A stretch of DNA of 64,000 nucleotides from Nitrospinota bacterium. Lineage in GTDB: Bacteria > Nitrospinota_A > UBA7883 > JACRLM01. The notes under the pieces were generated by a model. That model saw nothing but the letters and a program-made list of their open reading frames with translations, had not been told where the DNA came from and ran no database searches. Location: the NCBI GenBank assembly GCA_016208975.1, contig JACQXA010000004.1:248001-312000 (forward strand). The letters are read 5' to 3'. A program made the translations under genes and the position numbers. Of this stretch, positions 19,005 to 28,751 are shown one piece after another (the stretch's first letter is position 1; each line of letters starts with the position of its first letter).

Positions 19005-20168
19005 TTGTCATCACAAGGACTGAAAAAAACCCCCCTTTGGCAGGCCCACTGCGCCCTTGGGGCGAAGATGGTGGATTTCGCCGGCTGGTCCATGCCGGTC
19101 CAGTACTCTTCCATTCTCGAAGAGCACAAGGCCGTGCGGGAGAAGGTGGGGATATTCGACATTTCCCATATGGGCGAGATAGAAGTGAAAGGCCCGGGAG
19201 CCATGGAGTTTCTGCAGTGGCTCGTGCCGGGGGACCTTTCCCGGCTGGAGGACGACAACGCCCTATACTCCGCCCTGCTCAACGACAACGGCGGGATAAT
19301 AGATGACATTCTCATATATAAGATAAGCGGCCAGCGCTTCTTCCTGTGCGTGAACGCTTCCAACGCCTCCAAGGACTATAAATGGATAGCCGGGCACGCG
19401 ACATCTTTCCCGGATGTGGAGGTGGCCAACCTGTCCAGGGATTTCGGCATGCTCTCCATTCAGGGGCCAAACGCCGAGCCGTTGCTGAAACAGATAGTCC
19501 CCTACCCGCTGGAAAAACTGGGCTACTACCAGTTCGCCACCACCACCATAGACGAAACCAGCGTAATCATCGCCCGAACGGGATATACCGGCGAGGACGG
19601 GTTTGAACTGTTCATTAACTGGCAGTCCACCGCCGCCATATGGGAACGGATATTTAGCCGCGGGAAACCTTTCGGCTTAAAGCCCATAGGGCTTGGGGCA
19701 AGGGACACCCTTAGGCTGGAGATGCGTTACCCCCTTCACGGGCACGAGATAAACGAAACCACCACCCCTTATGACGCCGGGCTCGGCTGGATAGTGAAGC
19801 TGGACAAAGGCGAGTTTATCGGCAAGGAGGCGCTGGTAAAACAGAAGGCCGAAGGGCTCAAACGCAAGCTGGTGGGCATGGAGCTTCTGGACAGGGGCAT
19901 ACCCCGAGAGGGCTTCAACGTGATCCATAATGGCGAGCAGGTGGGAGTTTTCACCTCCGGCACCTTAAGCCCCACCCTCAACAAAAGCATTGGGCTGGCC
20001 TTTGTGCCGGTGGAGCTTTCAGCGGTGGGTACACAGCTTTTGGTGGACATCCGCGGGAGGCATGCCCAGGCAGTGGTGTGCAAAACTCCCTTCGTACAGC
20101 CCAAAGTTAGGCGAAAACCGGCGGGGGAGGCTGTCACCGAGCCTCAATCGGCCCCGGTGAACCAATAA
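19005..20168 (+). CDS. gcvT: Aminomethyltransferase (glycine cleavage T protein)
   Basis: Transfers the methylene group from the H-protein arm to tetrahydrofolate and releases ammonia. The N-terminal KKTPLWQAHCALGAKMVDFAGWSMPVQY and the RTGYTGEDGFELF signature are clear. The 387 residues fit GcvT, with a Pro/Ala-rich short tail. The start is TTG with GGAG 8 bases upstream. First of four consecutive glycine cleavage genes; gcvH follows after 28 bases. Confidence 0.96.
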   Translation: MSSQGLKKTPLWQAHCALGAKMVDFAGWSMPVQYSSILEEHKAVREKVGIFDISHMGEIEVKGPGAMEFLQWLVPGDLSRLEDDNALYSALLNDNGGIIDDILIYKISGQRFFLCVNASNASKDYKWIAGHATSFPDVEVANLSRDFGMLSIQGPNAEPLLKQIVPYPLEKLGYYQFATTTIDETSVIIARTGYTGEDGFELFINWQSTAAIWERIFSRGKPFGLKPIGLGARDTLRLEMRYPLHGHEINETTTPYDAGLGWIVKLDKGEFIGKEALVKQKAEGLKRKLVGMELLDRGIPREGFNVIHNGEQVGVFTSGTLSPTLNKSIGLAFVPVELSAVGTQLLVDIRGRHAQAVVCKTPFVQPKVRRKPAGEAVTEPQSAPVNQ

Positions 20169-20196
20169 CAACCCTGAACCGGAACTTGGAGGAATA

Positions 20197-20583
20197 ATGA
20201 AATTCCCGGACAACCTTAAATACACGAAAGACCATGAATGGGCCCGCGTAGATGGGGACACGGTGGTGGTAGGCATCACCGATTTCGCCCAGCATGAGCT
20301 TGGAGACATAGTTTTCGTGGAGCTTCCCGCCACGGGGAGGACTCTTTCCGCCGGGGAAACCTTCGGCGTGGCCGAGTCCGTTAAAACCGTTTCAGACCTT
20401 TACTCCCCCATATCTGGCGAGGTTGTGGAGGTCAACGACGGCCTGGAAGGGCGCCCCGAGCTGGTAAACAAAGAGCCTTACGGCGGCGGGTGGATGATAA
20501 AAATCAAACCGTCCAATCCCGCGGAGGTCAATTCCCTGTTAACCTCCGCCGCATACTCGGCCTTGATAAAGGAAGGGCACTAG
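20197..20583 (+). CDS. gcvH: Glycine cleavage H protein
   Basis: Small lipoyl carrier that shuttles the aminomethyl intermediate between P, T and L proteins. The 128 residues include the lipoylation region GVAESVKTVSDLYSPISGEV with the modified lysine in ESVKTVSDL, and the typical start FPDNLKYTKDHEWA. GGAGG lies 4-5 bases before the ATG. The next gene starts 3 bases after its stop. Confidence 0.97.
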   Translation: MKFPDNLKYTKDHEWARVDGDTVVVGITDFAQHELGDIVFVELPATGRTLSAGETFGVAESVKTVSDLYSPISGEVVEVNDGLEGRPELVNKEPYGGGWMIKIKPSNPAEVNSLLTSAAYSALIKEGH

Positions 20584-20586
20584 AAG

Positions 20587-21936
20587 TTGCGATTCATACC
20601 GCTGACCGATAAAGACAAGGCGCGGATGCTGGAAGTTGTCGGCGCCGGTTCCGTGGATGACCTGTTCGCCGATATACCGGCCGAGGCCCGTTTGTCCAGA
20701 CTTCTGGATATCCCCGCTCCCATGGCGGAGCCGGAGTTGCTGGATTACCTGGAAGGTTTATCCGCCAATAACGCGACGGTGAAGCCGTTCAATATGTACC
20801 TTGGCGCCGGGGCTTATGCCCATCACGTGCCGGTGGCGGTGGACCAGCTTCTGCTTCGATCCGAGATTTTCACGGCCTACACCCCCTATCAGCCGGAAAT
20901 AAGCCAGGGGACGCTCATGGCCATCTACGAGTTTCAGACTTACACCGCCGCCCTTTTGGGGATGGACATAGCCAACGCCTCCATGTATGACGGGCCTTCG
21001 GCCCTGGCCGAGGCGGTTATCATGTCCAAAAGGATAACCGGCAAATCCAGGGTGGTGGTTTCAAACCTGGTCCATCCCAACTGGCGGCAGGTGGTAAAAA
21101 CATACACCCGGCATCTTGGGGTGGACATAGCCACGGTGGACTGCGTGGAGGAAGGGCTCTCCACGGCGGAGCGTCTTGGGTCCGTTGTGGACAAGAACAC
21201 GTCGGCGGTAGTGGTTCAATACCCCAATTTCCTGGGTCACGTGGAGGATCTTAAAGAAATACGCTCCGTTTGCGATTCCGCCGGGGCGCTTTTAATCGTG
21301 GCCGTGGCGGAGCCTGTGGCCATGGGCGCGCTGGAAGGGCCGGGCAAGTTCGGCGCGGACATCGCCGTGGGCGAAGGACGCTCTTTCGGCGGCTCGCTTT
21401 CGTTCGGGGGCCCGGCGCTGGGCCTTTTCGCCACTAAAGAGAAGTATGCCCGGCAGATGCCCGGCAGGCTGGTGGGTAAAACCGTGGATTCCGAGGGAAG
21501 GGAAGGGTTCACCCTTACCCTGGCCACCCGGGAACAGCACATCCGGCGGGAGAAGGCCACGTCCAACATCTGCTCCAACCAGGCCCTTTGCGCCACCGCC
21601 TTCGCCATGCATGTAAGTTTCCTTGGCAAGAACGGGCTGAAAACCCTGGCCCTCAAAAACCATTCGGCGGTCCGCTACCTGGCGGACCAGCTTTCAAAGG
21701 TGAAGGGCTTCAAACTGGCCTATGGCCTCCCCTTCTTTAACGAGGTGGCGGTGCGGGTTCCTGTCACTCCATCGGTGGTCAATAAAAAACTGGCCCAGGA
21801 AGGGATTGTGGGCGGGTTCGACCTGTCGCAGGTTTATCCCCGGATGGAGCAAACCATGCTGTTCTGCGCCACCGAGGTTCACACTAAACAGTCCATCGAC
21901 CGGCTGGTATCAGCGCTTTCCGGCTTTTGGCGATAG
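20587..21936 (+). CDS. gcvPA: Glycine dehydrogenase (decarboxylating) subunit 1
   Basis: N-terminal half of the P protein, which in this lineage is split in two. The 449 residues show NMYLGAGAYAHHVPVAVDQL, YTPYQPEISQGTLMAIYEFQT and NICSNQALCA. Together with subunit 2 it decarboxylates glycine on PLP. The start is TTG; GGAAGGG lies about 9 bases before it. Split P proteins are common in Firmicutes, Deltaproteobacteria and thermophiles, so this is a lineage marker but not diagnostic. Its stop lies about 20 bases before the subunit 2 start. Confidence 0.96.
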   Translation: MRFIPLTDKDKARMLEVVGAGSVDDLFADIPAEARLSRLLDIPAPMAEPELLDYLEGLSANNATVKPFNMYLGAGAYAHHVPVAVDQLLLRSEIFTAYTPYQPEISQGTLMAIYEFQTYTAALLGMDIANASMYDGPSALAEAVIMSKRITGKSRVVVSNLVHPNWRQVVKTYTRHLGVDIATVDCVEEGLSTAERLGSVVDKNTSAVVVQYPNFLGHVEDLKEIRSVCDSAGALLIVAVAEPVAMGALEGPGKFGADIAVGEGRSFGGSLSFGGPALGLFATKEKYARQMPGRLVGKTVDSEGREGFTLTLATREQHIRREKATSNICSNQALCATAFAMHVSFLGKNGLKTLALKNHSAVRYLADQLSKVKGFKLAYGLPFFNEVAVRVPVTPSVVNKKLAQEGIVGGFDLSQVYPRMEQTMLFCATEVHTKQSIDRLVSALSGFWR

Positions 21937-21958
21937 GAAACGGGGGTTGAATAAAGAA

Positions 21959-23440
21959 ATGACTTCGCAATACCGGCGCGGGCTGGTTTTCAACGAGAAA
22001 GATATATTCAGCAGAGGCTCCGCTGGCAGGACCGGCGTGGATTTCGCCGACACCGGCATACCCGATGCGGATTTGAACGAGTTCGCCCCGGAGGATTTCC
22101 GTCGAAACGGGCTGGAAGGGTTCCCGGAGCTTTCGGAGCCCGAGGTTATCCGGCATTACACACGCCTGTCTCAATGGAACTATGGGGTGGACGCAAATCT
22201 GTACCCGTTAGGCTCCTGCACCATGAAACACAACCCCCGCGTGAACGAGGCTGTGGCCAGGCTGAAGGGATTCACCGGCCTGCACCCGCTCCAGCCGGAC
22301 ACGGCGGCGCAGGGGACATTGAAAATCATTCACGACCTGGGCCGGTGGCTTTGCGAGGTGGTGGGGCTGGACGAGGCCACACTTCAACCAGCGGCTGGCG
22401 CCCATGGTGAGTTTACGGGGCTCCTTGCCATACGGGGGGCATTGACTAAAAGGGGCAACCCCCGGTCGAAAGTGTTATTGCCGGACTCCGCCCATGGCAC
22501 AAATCCCGCCTCGGCCACCTATTGCGGCTACCAGGCGGTGACAATAAAGAGCGGGGCCGATGGGAAGATAGACCTCCAGGAGCTTGATAAGCTCATGGAC
22601 GAGAACGTGGCGGCGCTGATGGTAACAAACCCCAACACGCTTGGCATCTTCGAGTCCAACATCGTTGAGGCGGCGAAGATCGTCCATAGCCGGGGCGGGT
22701 TCTTGTACGCCGACGGCGCAAATCTAAACGCCCTCATTGGTAAAGCCCGGTTCGGCGACATGGGGGTGGACGTGTGCCACATCAACCTGCACAAGACATT
22801 TTCGACACCCCATGGCGGCGGCGGGCCCGGCGCAGGGCCGGTGTGCGTGGTGAAAGAGCTGGAGCCGTTCCTGCCCGCGCCAATGGTGGTGGAAAGCAAC
22901 GGAGCCTACCGGCTGGATTATGACAGGCCCCATAGCGTGGGCCGGGTACACGGTTTCCACGGAAACGTGGGAGTGCTCCTGCGCGCGGCGGCTTACATTT
23001 TAACGGTGGGCGCTTCGGGGCTGAAAGAGGCGGCGGAAGCGGCGGTGTTAAACGCCAATTACATAAAGGCGCGGCTGAAGGACTATTACAACGTGCCCGT
23101 CCCGGGTTTAAGCCTGCACGAATGCGTTTTCAACGACAAGAAGCAGAACGAATACGGCGTGACCACTCTGGACATCGCCAAGGGGCTGATAGACCGGGGT
23201 TATCACCCGCCGACGATATATTTCCCGCTTATCGTGCGCGGGGCGCTGATGATAGAGCCCACGGAAACCGAGAGCCTGGAGACCCTGGACGAATTCTGCG
23301 AGGCGATGATAGACATCGCCAAGACCGCAGAGACGGACCCGGAGTCGCTCAAGCGCGCGCCGGTGAACGCTTTCGTGAGCAGGCTGGACGAGGCCCAGGC
23401 CGCGCGGAACCCGGACTTGCGTTGCGAGCTCTGCCGGTAA
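21959..23440 (+). CDS. gcvPB: Glycine dehydrogenase (decarboxylating) subunit 2
   Basis: C-terminal half of the P protein, carrying the PLP lysine in INLHKTFSTPHGGGGPG. Other landmarks are YPLGSCTMKHNPR and GRVHGFHGNVGVLLRA. The length from the ATG is 493 residues. The frame is open further upstream through the 3' end of gcvPA, but those codons are out of frame with that gene and unconvincing. A TTG four codons upstream with AGGA at 8 bases is an alternative start. It is last of the gcv cluster; no lipA or lpd gene is nearby. Confidence 0.96.
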   Translation: MTSQYRRGLVFNEKDIFSRGSAGRTGVDFADTGIPDADLNEFAPEDFRRNGLEGFPELSEPEVIRHYTRLSQWNYGVDANLYPLGSCTMKHNPRVNEAVARLKGFTGLHPLQPDTAAQGTLKIIHDLGRWLCEVVGLDEATLQPAAGAHGEFTGLLAIRGALTKRGNPRSKVLLPDSAHGTNPASATYCGYQAVTIKSGADGKIDLQELDKLMDENVAALMVTNPNTLGIFESNIVEAAKIVHSRGGFLYADGANLNALIGKARFGDMGVDVCHINLHKTFSTPHGGGGPGAGPVCVVKELEPFLPAPMVVESNGAYRLDYDRPHSVGRVHGFHGNVGVLLRAAAYILTVGASGLKEAAEAAVLNANYIKARLKDYYNVPVPGLSLHECVFNDKKQNEYGVTTLDIAKGLIDRGYHPPTIYFPLIVRGALMIEPTETESLETLDEFCEAMIDIAKTAETDPESLKRAPVNAFVSRLDEAQAARNPDLRCELCR

Positions 23441-23578
23441 GTCTGCCGGGCAGGCGGGAGTTTTAGATGGGAATGGAACGCCGCGGGGCGCGGGGATAAA
23501 ATAATCCCCCAAATCCCCCGGCGGATATTGTATATTAAGTGTCTGTTTTGCTGGTTTGGAAAATATTCAAACCGCGTT

Positions 23579-23654
23579 GGCCTCATCGTCTAGCGGCCTA
23601 GGACGTCGCCCTCTCACGGCGAAAACAGGGGTTCGATTCCCCTTGGGGCTACCA
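23579..23654 (+). tRNA. tRNA-Glu (anticodon CUC)
   Basis: A 76-base cloverleaf with encoded CCA. The acceptor GGCCTCA pairs with TGGGGCT (two wobbles), the D arm GTCTAGCGGCCTAGGAC is intact, the anticodon stem TCGCC/GGCGA encloses the loop CTCTCAC, and the T arm is AGGGG TTCGATT CCCCT. The anticodon CTC reads GAG. It lies between gcvPB and galU. Confidence 0.95.
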
Positions 23655-23825
23655 AAACCTCCCCCGCCGGAAAAAAAACCTTTTCAGGCCGCCTCCAAGG
23701 TAGTACGCTTTGCTATCGCAGGTTTTCAAACGGGCGCAAACCCCGGAATTTCCGTATAAAACCCGGCGGCGATACTGGTTCAAAGTGGATTGCGCTGGCT
23801 CAAGCGTCATCAAGGGGGTTGTTAC

Positions 23826-24692
23826 ATGATAATACGAAAAGCAGTGTTCCCCGTGGCGGGTATGGGTACCCGCTTTTTGCCCGCCACAAAAGCCTCCCCC
23901 AAGGAAATGCTGGCCCTGGTGGACAAACCTCTCATCCAATATGTGGTGGAAGAGGCTATCGAGGCGGGCATCAAGGAATTCATAATGATCACCGGGCGTA
24001 ACAAGTACGCCATAGAGGACCATTTCGACCGCTCGGTGGAGTTGGAGCTTCTGTTGGAGCAAAAGGGGGACAAGCATCTTCTGGAGATCGCCCGCAACAT
24101 CTCCGACATGTGCGATTTCTTCTATATCCGCCAGAAAGAGCCTAAAGGTTTGGGGCACGCCATTTTAAGGGTGAAAGACCTTGTGGATGGCGAGGCTTTC
24201 GCCGTTCTTCTGGGGGACGACCTGATATATTCCGAGGGCAAACCTGCCATCGCCCAGCTTAAAGATGTGCATATGAAGACCAACGCTCCGGTGGTGGCGG
24301 TGGAGCGGGTGGATCCTGACTCGGTGTCCTCCTATGGCATAGTGGAGCCGGTGGAGGTGGGGCCGGGGCTGTATAGAATAAAAAGCATGGTGGAGAAACC
24401 CGCGCGAGACAAGGCCCCGTCTAACCTGGCCATCATAGGGCGGTATATTCTGACTCCCGACATTTTCCCACACATCGAGGCTTTGGAGGCCGACCACAAA
24501 GGTGAGATACAGCTTACCGCCGCGCTGAACTCGCTGTTGAGTGAACGGGAGATATACGCCTGCGAGTTTTCAGGCAAACGATACGACGCCGGGGACAAGC
24601 TTGGGTTCCTCAAAGCCACGGTGGAATACGCCTTGCGGCGGGAAGACCTGGGCGCGAAGTTCAGGGAATACCTCAAAACCCTTTCGCTGTAG
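23826..24692 (+). CDS. galU: UTP-glucose-1-phosphate uridylyltransferase
   Basis: Makes UDP-glucose for surface polysaccharide and glycolipid synthesis. The nucleotidyltransferase motif VAGMGTRFLPATKASPKEML is at residues 10-29, and ITGRNKYAIEDHFD and LGDDLIY follow. The 288 residues match GalU. AAGGGGG seven bases before the ATG fixes the start. A bidirectional terminator follows the stop. It is a single-gene unit after the tRNA. Confidence 0.95.
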   Translation: MIIRKAVFPVAGMGTRFLPATKASPKEMLALVDKPLIQYVVEEAIEAGIKEFIMITGRNKYAIEDHFDRSVELELLLEQKGDKHLLEIARNISDMCDFFYIRQKEPKGLGHAILRVKDLVDGEAFAVLLGDDLIYSEGKPAIAQLKDVHMKTNAPVVAVERVDPDSVSSYGIVEPVEVGPGLYRIKSMVEKPARDKAPSNLAIIGRYILTPDIFPHIEALEADHKGEIQLTAALNSLLSEREIYACEFSGKRYDAGDKLGFLKATVEYALRREDLGAKFREYLKTLSL

Positions 24693-24702
24693 CTTTCCCA
24701 AT

Positions 24703-24738
24703 AAAAAAACCGGGGTTTATTGCAACCCCGGCCGTTTT
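24703..24738. terminator. Bidirectional terminator between galU and the DUF4412-like gene
   Basis: CCGGGGTT (24710-24717) pairs with AACCCCGG (24724-24731). It is followed by CCGTTTT on the plus strand and by a seven-base T-run on the minus strand, so it can end both converging transcripts. Confidence 0.85.
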
Positions 24739-24780
24739 AAAAAAGCCGCCGCTGTTCCGCGACAGCGCTGGGAATAAACG

Positions 24781-25419
24781 CTACTTGCGCTTGTGCATAC
24801 CGTCTGATCCTGGCATGCCCATTCCCCCCATGCCCCCCATGGCAGGCATAGTCATTTTTTGGAAACCGGCTGGAGGCTCGAAAGTGGAATCGGGGACGGC
24901 CCCAAACTTTATGTTCTTCCAGGTTACTGTGGAGGACTTGTCGTCGGGCTGGTAGCGGATGGGGAAATTATCCAGATCTGTGGCTTCCCAAAGATAGCCG
25001 GAATCCTCCTTCTTTCCGTTCCTGGTCATGGACATGTGGTACTTCTTGCATGGATGCCCATCTATAGTCTCGTTCCCCAATGGTTCCTTGGTCACCTTGG
25101 AGTTGGGGTCGTTCAACTTGGAGTTAATGTCCTGGTGGCTCATGTCCAGCGGCATTTCCATATACATCTTCTCGTTGGCCATGATGGTCCACATCACTTT
25201 TTTATCCATCCGGATAATGGAGATCATTTTTTCCCCCTGCTGGGTCATCTCCATCCTTTGCTTGTTGTCGGCCACAGCCATTTTCATCATGAACGTGCCC
25301 TGTGCAGTGACGGTTTCCATGTCGGCGGTGTAGCTTTTCATTTTGGCGGCCTGGGCCATGCCAGGGGCCATCAGGATCAAGACCAACAAAGCGAAAACTG
25401 CCGTTACTTTCCTTGTCAT
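24781..25419 (-). CDS. Exported DUF4412-like protein with Met-rich tail
   Basis: A secreted or periplasmic protein of 212 residues. It has a signal peptide (MTRKVTAVFALLVLILMAPGMAQA) and a central domain with the pattern of DUF4412 outer-membrane/periplasmic proteins (MYMEMPLDM, GNETIDGHPCKKYHMSM, NFPIRYQ). The C-terminus is unusually rich in Met and Gly (MTMPAMGGMGGMGMPGSDGM). Met-rich segments may bind copper, but that is only a guess. AAGGAAAAGC just before the ATG supports the start, and an upstream in-frame ATG gives eight extra residues. Confidence 0.8.
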   Translation of the reverse strand: MTRKVTAVFALLVLILMAPGMAQAAKMKSYTADMETVTAQGTFMMKMAVADNKQRMEMTQQGEKMISIIRMDKKVMWTIMANEKMYMEMPLDMSHQDINSKLNDPNSKVTKEPLGNETIDGHPCKKYHMSMTRNGKKEDSGYLWEATDLDNFPIRYQPDDKSSTVTWKNIKFGAVPDSTFEPPAGFQKMTMPAMGGMGGMGMPGSDGMHKRK

Positions 25420-25640
25420 GCTTTTCCTTTCCTGCTTTGCCAAATAATTCGTAGTAAGCCGGGGTTACCGGTTTGGAGGCAATAATACCAGATAAACCGG
25501 GTGACATTGATGTTTGTTCCCTCTATAAACAGCCTCGCGCATTTTTGTTGTTGCGCCAAGGCTTGCCGAGGTTATGGGTGTGATATATGATTGACTCACG
25601 GAAAGCAACGCTTTGATACATTCAAGGGGCTTTGGGCTAA

Positions 25641-26090
25641 ATGGGCTCTGAATCGCGTGGTGGCCGCCCGCAAAGACCGCGGGGGATGATGTCCCAGGCC
25701 GGCCTTGTCCGGCAGGACATGGTATCGGTGAAAACCGACATGCTCGGGGAAACCTTTTTCGTGCAGATGGACCTGTACGAGACTGCGGACGAAGTGGTGG
25801 TTGAGATGGACTTGCCAGGGATGAACGTGGCGGACATCAAGGTTACCAACCAGGGGGACAACCTTTTGGTGGAAGGGGTGAAAAAGGAGTTCAACGAAGC
25901 CTGCGACAAGCTCAATTATCTGTGCATGGAGCGTATATTCGGCCCTGTCCGGCGGATATTACAGCTTCCGGCCCCTATTAACCCGGCCTCGATTTCCGCT
26001 ATTTATAGAAACGGCGTCTTAATCATCCGCGCCCCGAAGCTTTCGGAAAGACGAAGCAGGGTGCGCCAGATTTCCATACAGGGAGAATAA
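25641..26090 (+). CDS. Small heat shock protein (Hsp20 family)
   Basis: A 149-residue alpha-crystallin-type chaperone. The core runs from QMDLYETADEVVVEMDLPGMNVADIKV to the C-terminal beta strands (RNGVLIIRAPKL). It contains the G-x-L motif (GVL), and the C-terminal extension RQISIQGE carries the I-x-I motif. It holds partly unfolded proteins in the cytoplasm. Its stop codon directly abuts the lon start, so the two are co-transcribed and probably heat-inducible together. Confidence 0.88.
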   Translation: MGSESRGGRPQRPRGMMSQAGLVRQDMVSVKTDMLGETFFVQMDLYETADEVVVEMDLPGMNVADIKVTNQGDNLLVEGVKKEFNEACDKLNYLCMERIFGPVRRILQLPAPINPASISAIYRNGVLIIRAPKLSERRSRVRQISIQGE

Positions 26091-28625
26091 ATGGCCAAAG
26101 AAGCCGACGACGAGCAGGAGACCATCACCAAGGAACCTCCGGTGGACATCCAGAGCGAGTTCGTAATACCGGACACGCTCCCGCTTCTGCCCGTGCGGGA
26201 CATTGTTGTGTTCCCCTTCATGATACTTCCGCTGTTCGTGGGACGGGAAAACTCCATCAACGCCGTAAACCAGGCGCTGGCCGGGGACCGGATGATGATG
26301 CTGGCCGCCCAGAAAGACGCCGGCGTGGACAACCCCACTCCCGAGGACCTTTACAATATCGGCTCGGTGGTGATGGTCATCCGTATGCTCAAACTTCCCG
26401 ATGGGCGCATCAAGATACTGGTGCAAGGGCTGGCAAAAGCCAAAATAGTGGAGTTTTTGCAGAAAGAGCCGTTCTACAACGTGAAGATAGAACGGATGGA
26501 AGACGAAGAGCTGGAGAAAAAGGAAACAAAGGAAAAGCGGGAGCCGCTGGCTGTGGAAGCGGCCATGCGCAACGTGAGGGCACAGCTGGAACGGGTGATA
26601 AACCTCGGCAAACAGATATCCCCGGACATCCTGGTGATAGCCGAAAACCTGGAGGAGCCAGGAAAGCTGGCCGACCTGGTGGCGGCGAACCTGGGGTTGA
26701 AAGTGGAAGACGCCCAAATAGCGCTGGAGCTTACGAACCCTCTGGAACGGCTGAAAAAAGTATCGGAAATACTCAACCGCGAAACGGAGCTTCTGAGCAT
26801 GCAACAGAAGATTCAATCCGCGGCCCAGGAGGAGATGTCCAAGACCCAGCGGGAATATTACCTGCGGGAGCAGTTGAAAGCCATCCAGCGGGAGCTTGGG
26901 GATATTGACGAGCGCCAGCAGGAAATAACCGAGTTCCGCGAGAAAATCGAAAAGGCCAAAATGCCCGAGGAGGTGGGGAAGGAAGCCCTAAAGCAGCTGG
27001 ACAGGCTTGGCAAAATGCACACCGAATCGGCCGAGGCCACCACCGTGCGGACGTATCTTGAGTGGCTCATAGAGGTTCCATGGTCGGTAATGACCACGGA
27101 CAACCTGGATTTGAAGGCGGCCCAAAAGGTGCTGGACGAGGACCACTACGACCTGGAGAAGGTGAAGGAGAGGATCGTAGAATACCTGGCCGTCTGCAAA
27201 CTTAAGGAGAAAAACAAAGGCCCGCTCCTTTGCCTTGTGGGGCCGCCGGGGGTGGGAAAAACATCCCTGGGCCAGTCGGTGGCCAGGGCGCTGGGCAGGA
27301 AATTCGTGCGGATGTCTTTGGGCGGCGTGCGGGACGAGGCGGAAATACGCGGTCACCGGCGCACATACATAGGCTCCATGCCGGGCCGGATAATACAGGG
27401 GTTAAAACAGGCTGGAACCGCCAATCCGGTGTATATGCTGGACGAGATAGACAAGCTGGGCTCCGATTTCCGGGGCGACCCCAGCTCCGCCCTGCTGGAG
27501 GTTTTGGACCCGGCGCAGAACCACGCCTTTGTGGACCATTACCTGGGCGTGCCTTTCGACCTGACCAACGTGATGTTCATCACCACCGCAAACATGGTGG
27601 ACACCATCCCCCCTCCCCTGCTGGACAGGATGGAGGTGATCCGCATCGCAGGTTACACCGAGGATGAGAAACTAAAGATAACGCGCAAATACATAATCCC
27701 CCGGCAATTGGGCGAGAACGGCATTTCGGCAAAGCATATAAACATTAGCGACGATGCCATCCGGGGGGTTATCCAGCAATACACCCGCGAGGCGGGCCTG
27801 AGGAACCTGGAGCGCAACGTGGCCAACATCTGCCGCAAAGTGGCGAAGGACGTGGCGTCGGGCCAAACCAGGCTTCACAAGGTGTCCCCCAGGGATCTAA
27901 GCAAATATCTGGGCATCAGGCTATTCTCCTCGGAAGTTGAACAGGAGAAGAGCATGGTGGGCGTGGCCACCGGCGTGGCGTGGACCCAAACCGGCGGCGA
28001 GGTGATGCACGTGGAAGCCACACCCATGAAGGGGAATGGAAAACTGATGCTCACCGGCAAACTGGGCGACGTGATGAAAGAATCGGCCCAGGCGGCGCTA
28101 ACCTACATCCGGTCGCGGGCGCGCAGGTACGGCATCCCGGAGGATTTCGCGGCCAATACGGACATGCACATACACGTGCCCGCCGGGGCAATTCCCAAAG
28201 ACGGCCCCTCGGCGGGTATCACCATGGCTTCGGCCATAGTATCGGCGTTGACCGGCATACCGGTCCGAAAGAGCATCACCATGACCGGCGAAATAACCCT
28301 TCGCGGGCGGGTTTTGCCCATAGGGGGGCTTAAAGAAAAAGCTCTGGCGGCCAACCGCGCGGGCATAACCGAAATGATAATCCCAGAAGAAAACGAGAAA
28401 GACCTGGAGGAGGTTCCGCCCCAAGTCAGGAAGAAGATGAAGTTCCATTTCGCCCGCACGGCGGACCAGGTGGTGGAATGGGCGCTGGCGCAAAAACCGG
28501 GGCCCGACAATCCGGCCAACAGGAAGAACGGGAAACCAGTCCCGCAACCCGTGAGGGCTCCATTAAAAACAACAGCGGTCAAAAAATCCGCTTTGAAGAA
28601 CAAGAAAACGGGAAAGCGGAGATAA
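26091..28625 (+). CDS. lon: ATP-dependent protease Lon
   Basis: Cytoplasmic AAA+ serine protease that degrades damaged proteins. The 844 residues contain the LON N-terminal substrate-binding domain ([15 protein letters not shown], about 30), Walker A GPPGVGKT (384-391), Walker B and the catalytic Ser707 in PKDGPSAG. Lys750 in GGLKEK completes the Ser-Lys dyad. A basic, Lys-rich tail of about 40 residues follows. The start is fixed by GGGAGAATAA. The hsp20 gene immediately precedes it. Confidence 0.97.
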   Translation: MAKEADDEQETITKEPPVDIQSEFVIPDTLPLLPVRDIVVFPFMILPLFVGRENSINAVNQALAGDRMMMLAAQKDAGVDNPTPEDLYNIGSVVMVIRMLKLPDGRIKILVQGLAKAKIVEFLQKEPFYNVKIERMEDEELEKKETKEKREPLAVEAAMRNVRAQLERVINLGKQISPDILVIAENLEEPGKLADLVAANLGLKVEDAQIALELTNPLERLKKVSEILNRETELLSMQQKIQSAAQEEMSKTQREYYLREQLKAIQRELGDIDERQQEITEFREKIEKAKMPEEVGKEALKQLDRLGKMHTESAEATTVRTYLEWLIEVPWSVMTTDNLDLKAAQKVLDEDHYDLEKVKERIVEYLAVCKLKEKNKGPLLCLVGPPGVGKTSLGQSVARALGRKFVRMSLGGVRDEAEIRGHRRTYIGSMPGRIIQGLKQAGTANPVYMLDEIDKLGSDFRGDPSSALLEVLDPAQNHAFVDHYLGVPFDLTNVMFITTANMVDTIPPPLLDRMEVIRIAGYTEDEKLKITRKYIIPRQLGENGISAKHINISDDAIRGVIQQYTREAGLRNLERNVANICRKVAKDVASGQTRLHKVSPRDLSKYLGIRLFSSEVEQEKSMVGVATGVAWTQTGGEVMHVEATPMKGNGKLMLTGKLGDVMKESAQAALTYIRSRARRYGIPEDFAANTDMHIHVPAGAIPKDGPSAGITMASAIVSALTGIPVRKSITMTGEITLRGRVLPIGGLKEKALAANRAGITEMIIPEENEKDLEEVPPQVRKKMKFHFARTADQVVEWALAQKPGPDNPANRKNGKPVPQPVRAPLKTTAVKKSALKNKKTGKRR

Positions 28626-28660
28626 CAACCGCTTGAGGGATCCCGTTCTTTCGTCTGATT

Positions 28661-28691
28661 AGGGCGCATTTTTACAATTGGGATGCGCCCT
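28661..28691 (+). terminator. Hairpin after lon, weak terminator
   Basis: AGGGCGCAT (28661-28669) pairs perfectly with ATGCGCCCT (28683-28691). There is no T-run after it on the plus strand, so it may act as a weak terminator or as an mRNA-stabilising hairpin. Confidence 0.4.
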
Positions 28692-28751
28692 GCATAACCA
28701 TTCACAGCAGTTCCGTCATGATAAATGCCGGTTTACAGAATAGGAGCGGCA

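Noticed and set aside
18972-19005. Glycine riboswitch before gcvT
   Set aside because: The gap is only 32 bases, too short for the element.
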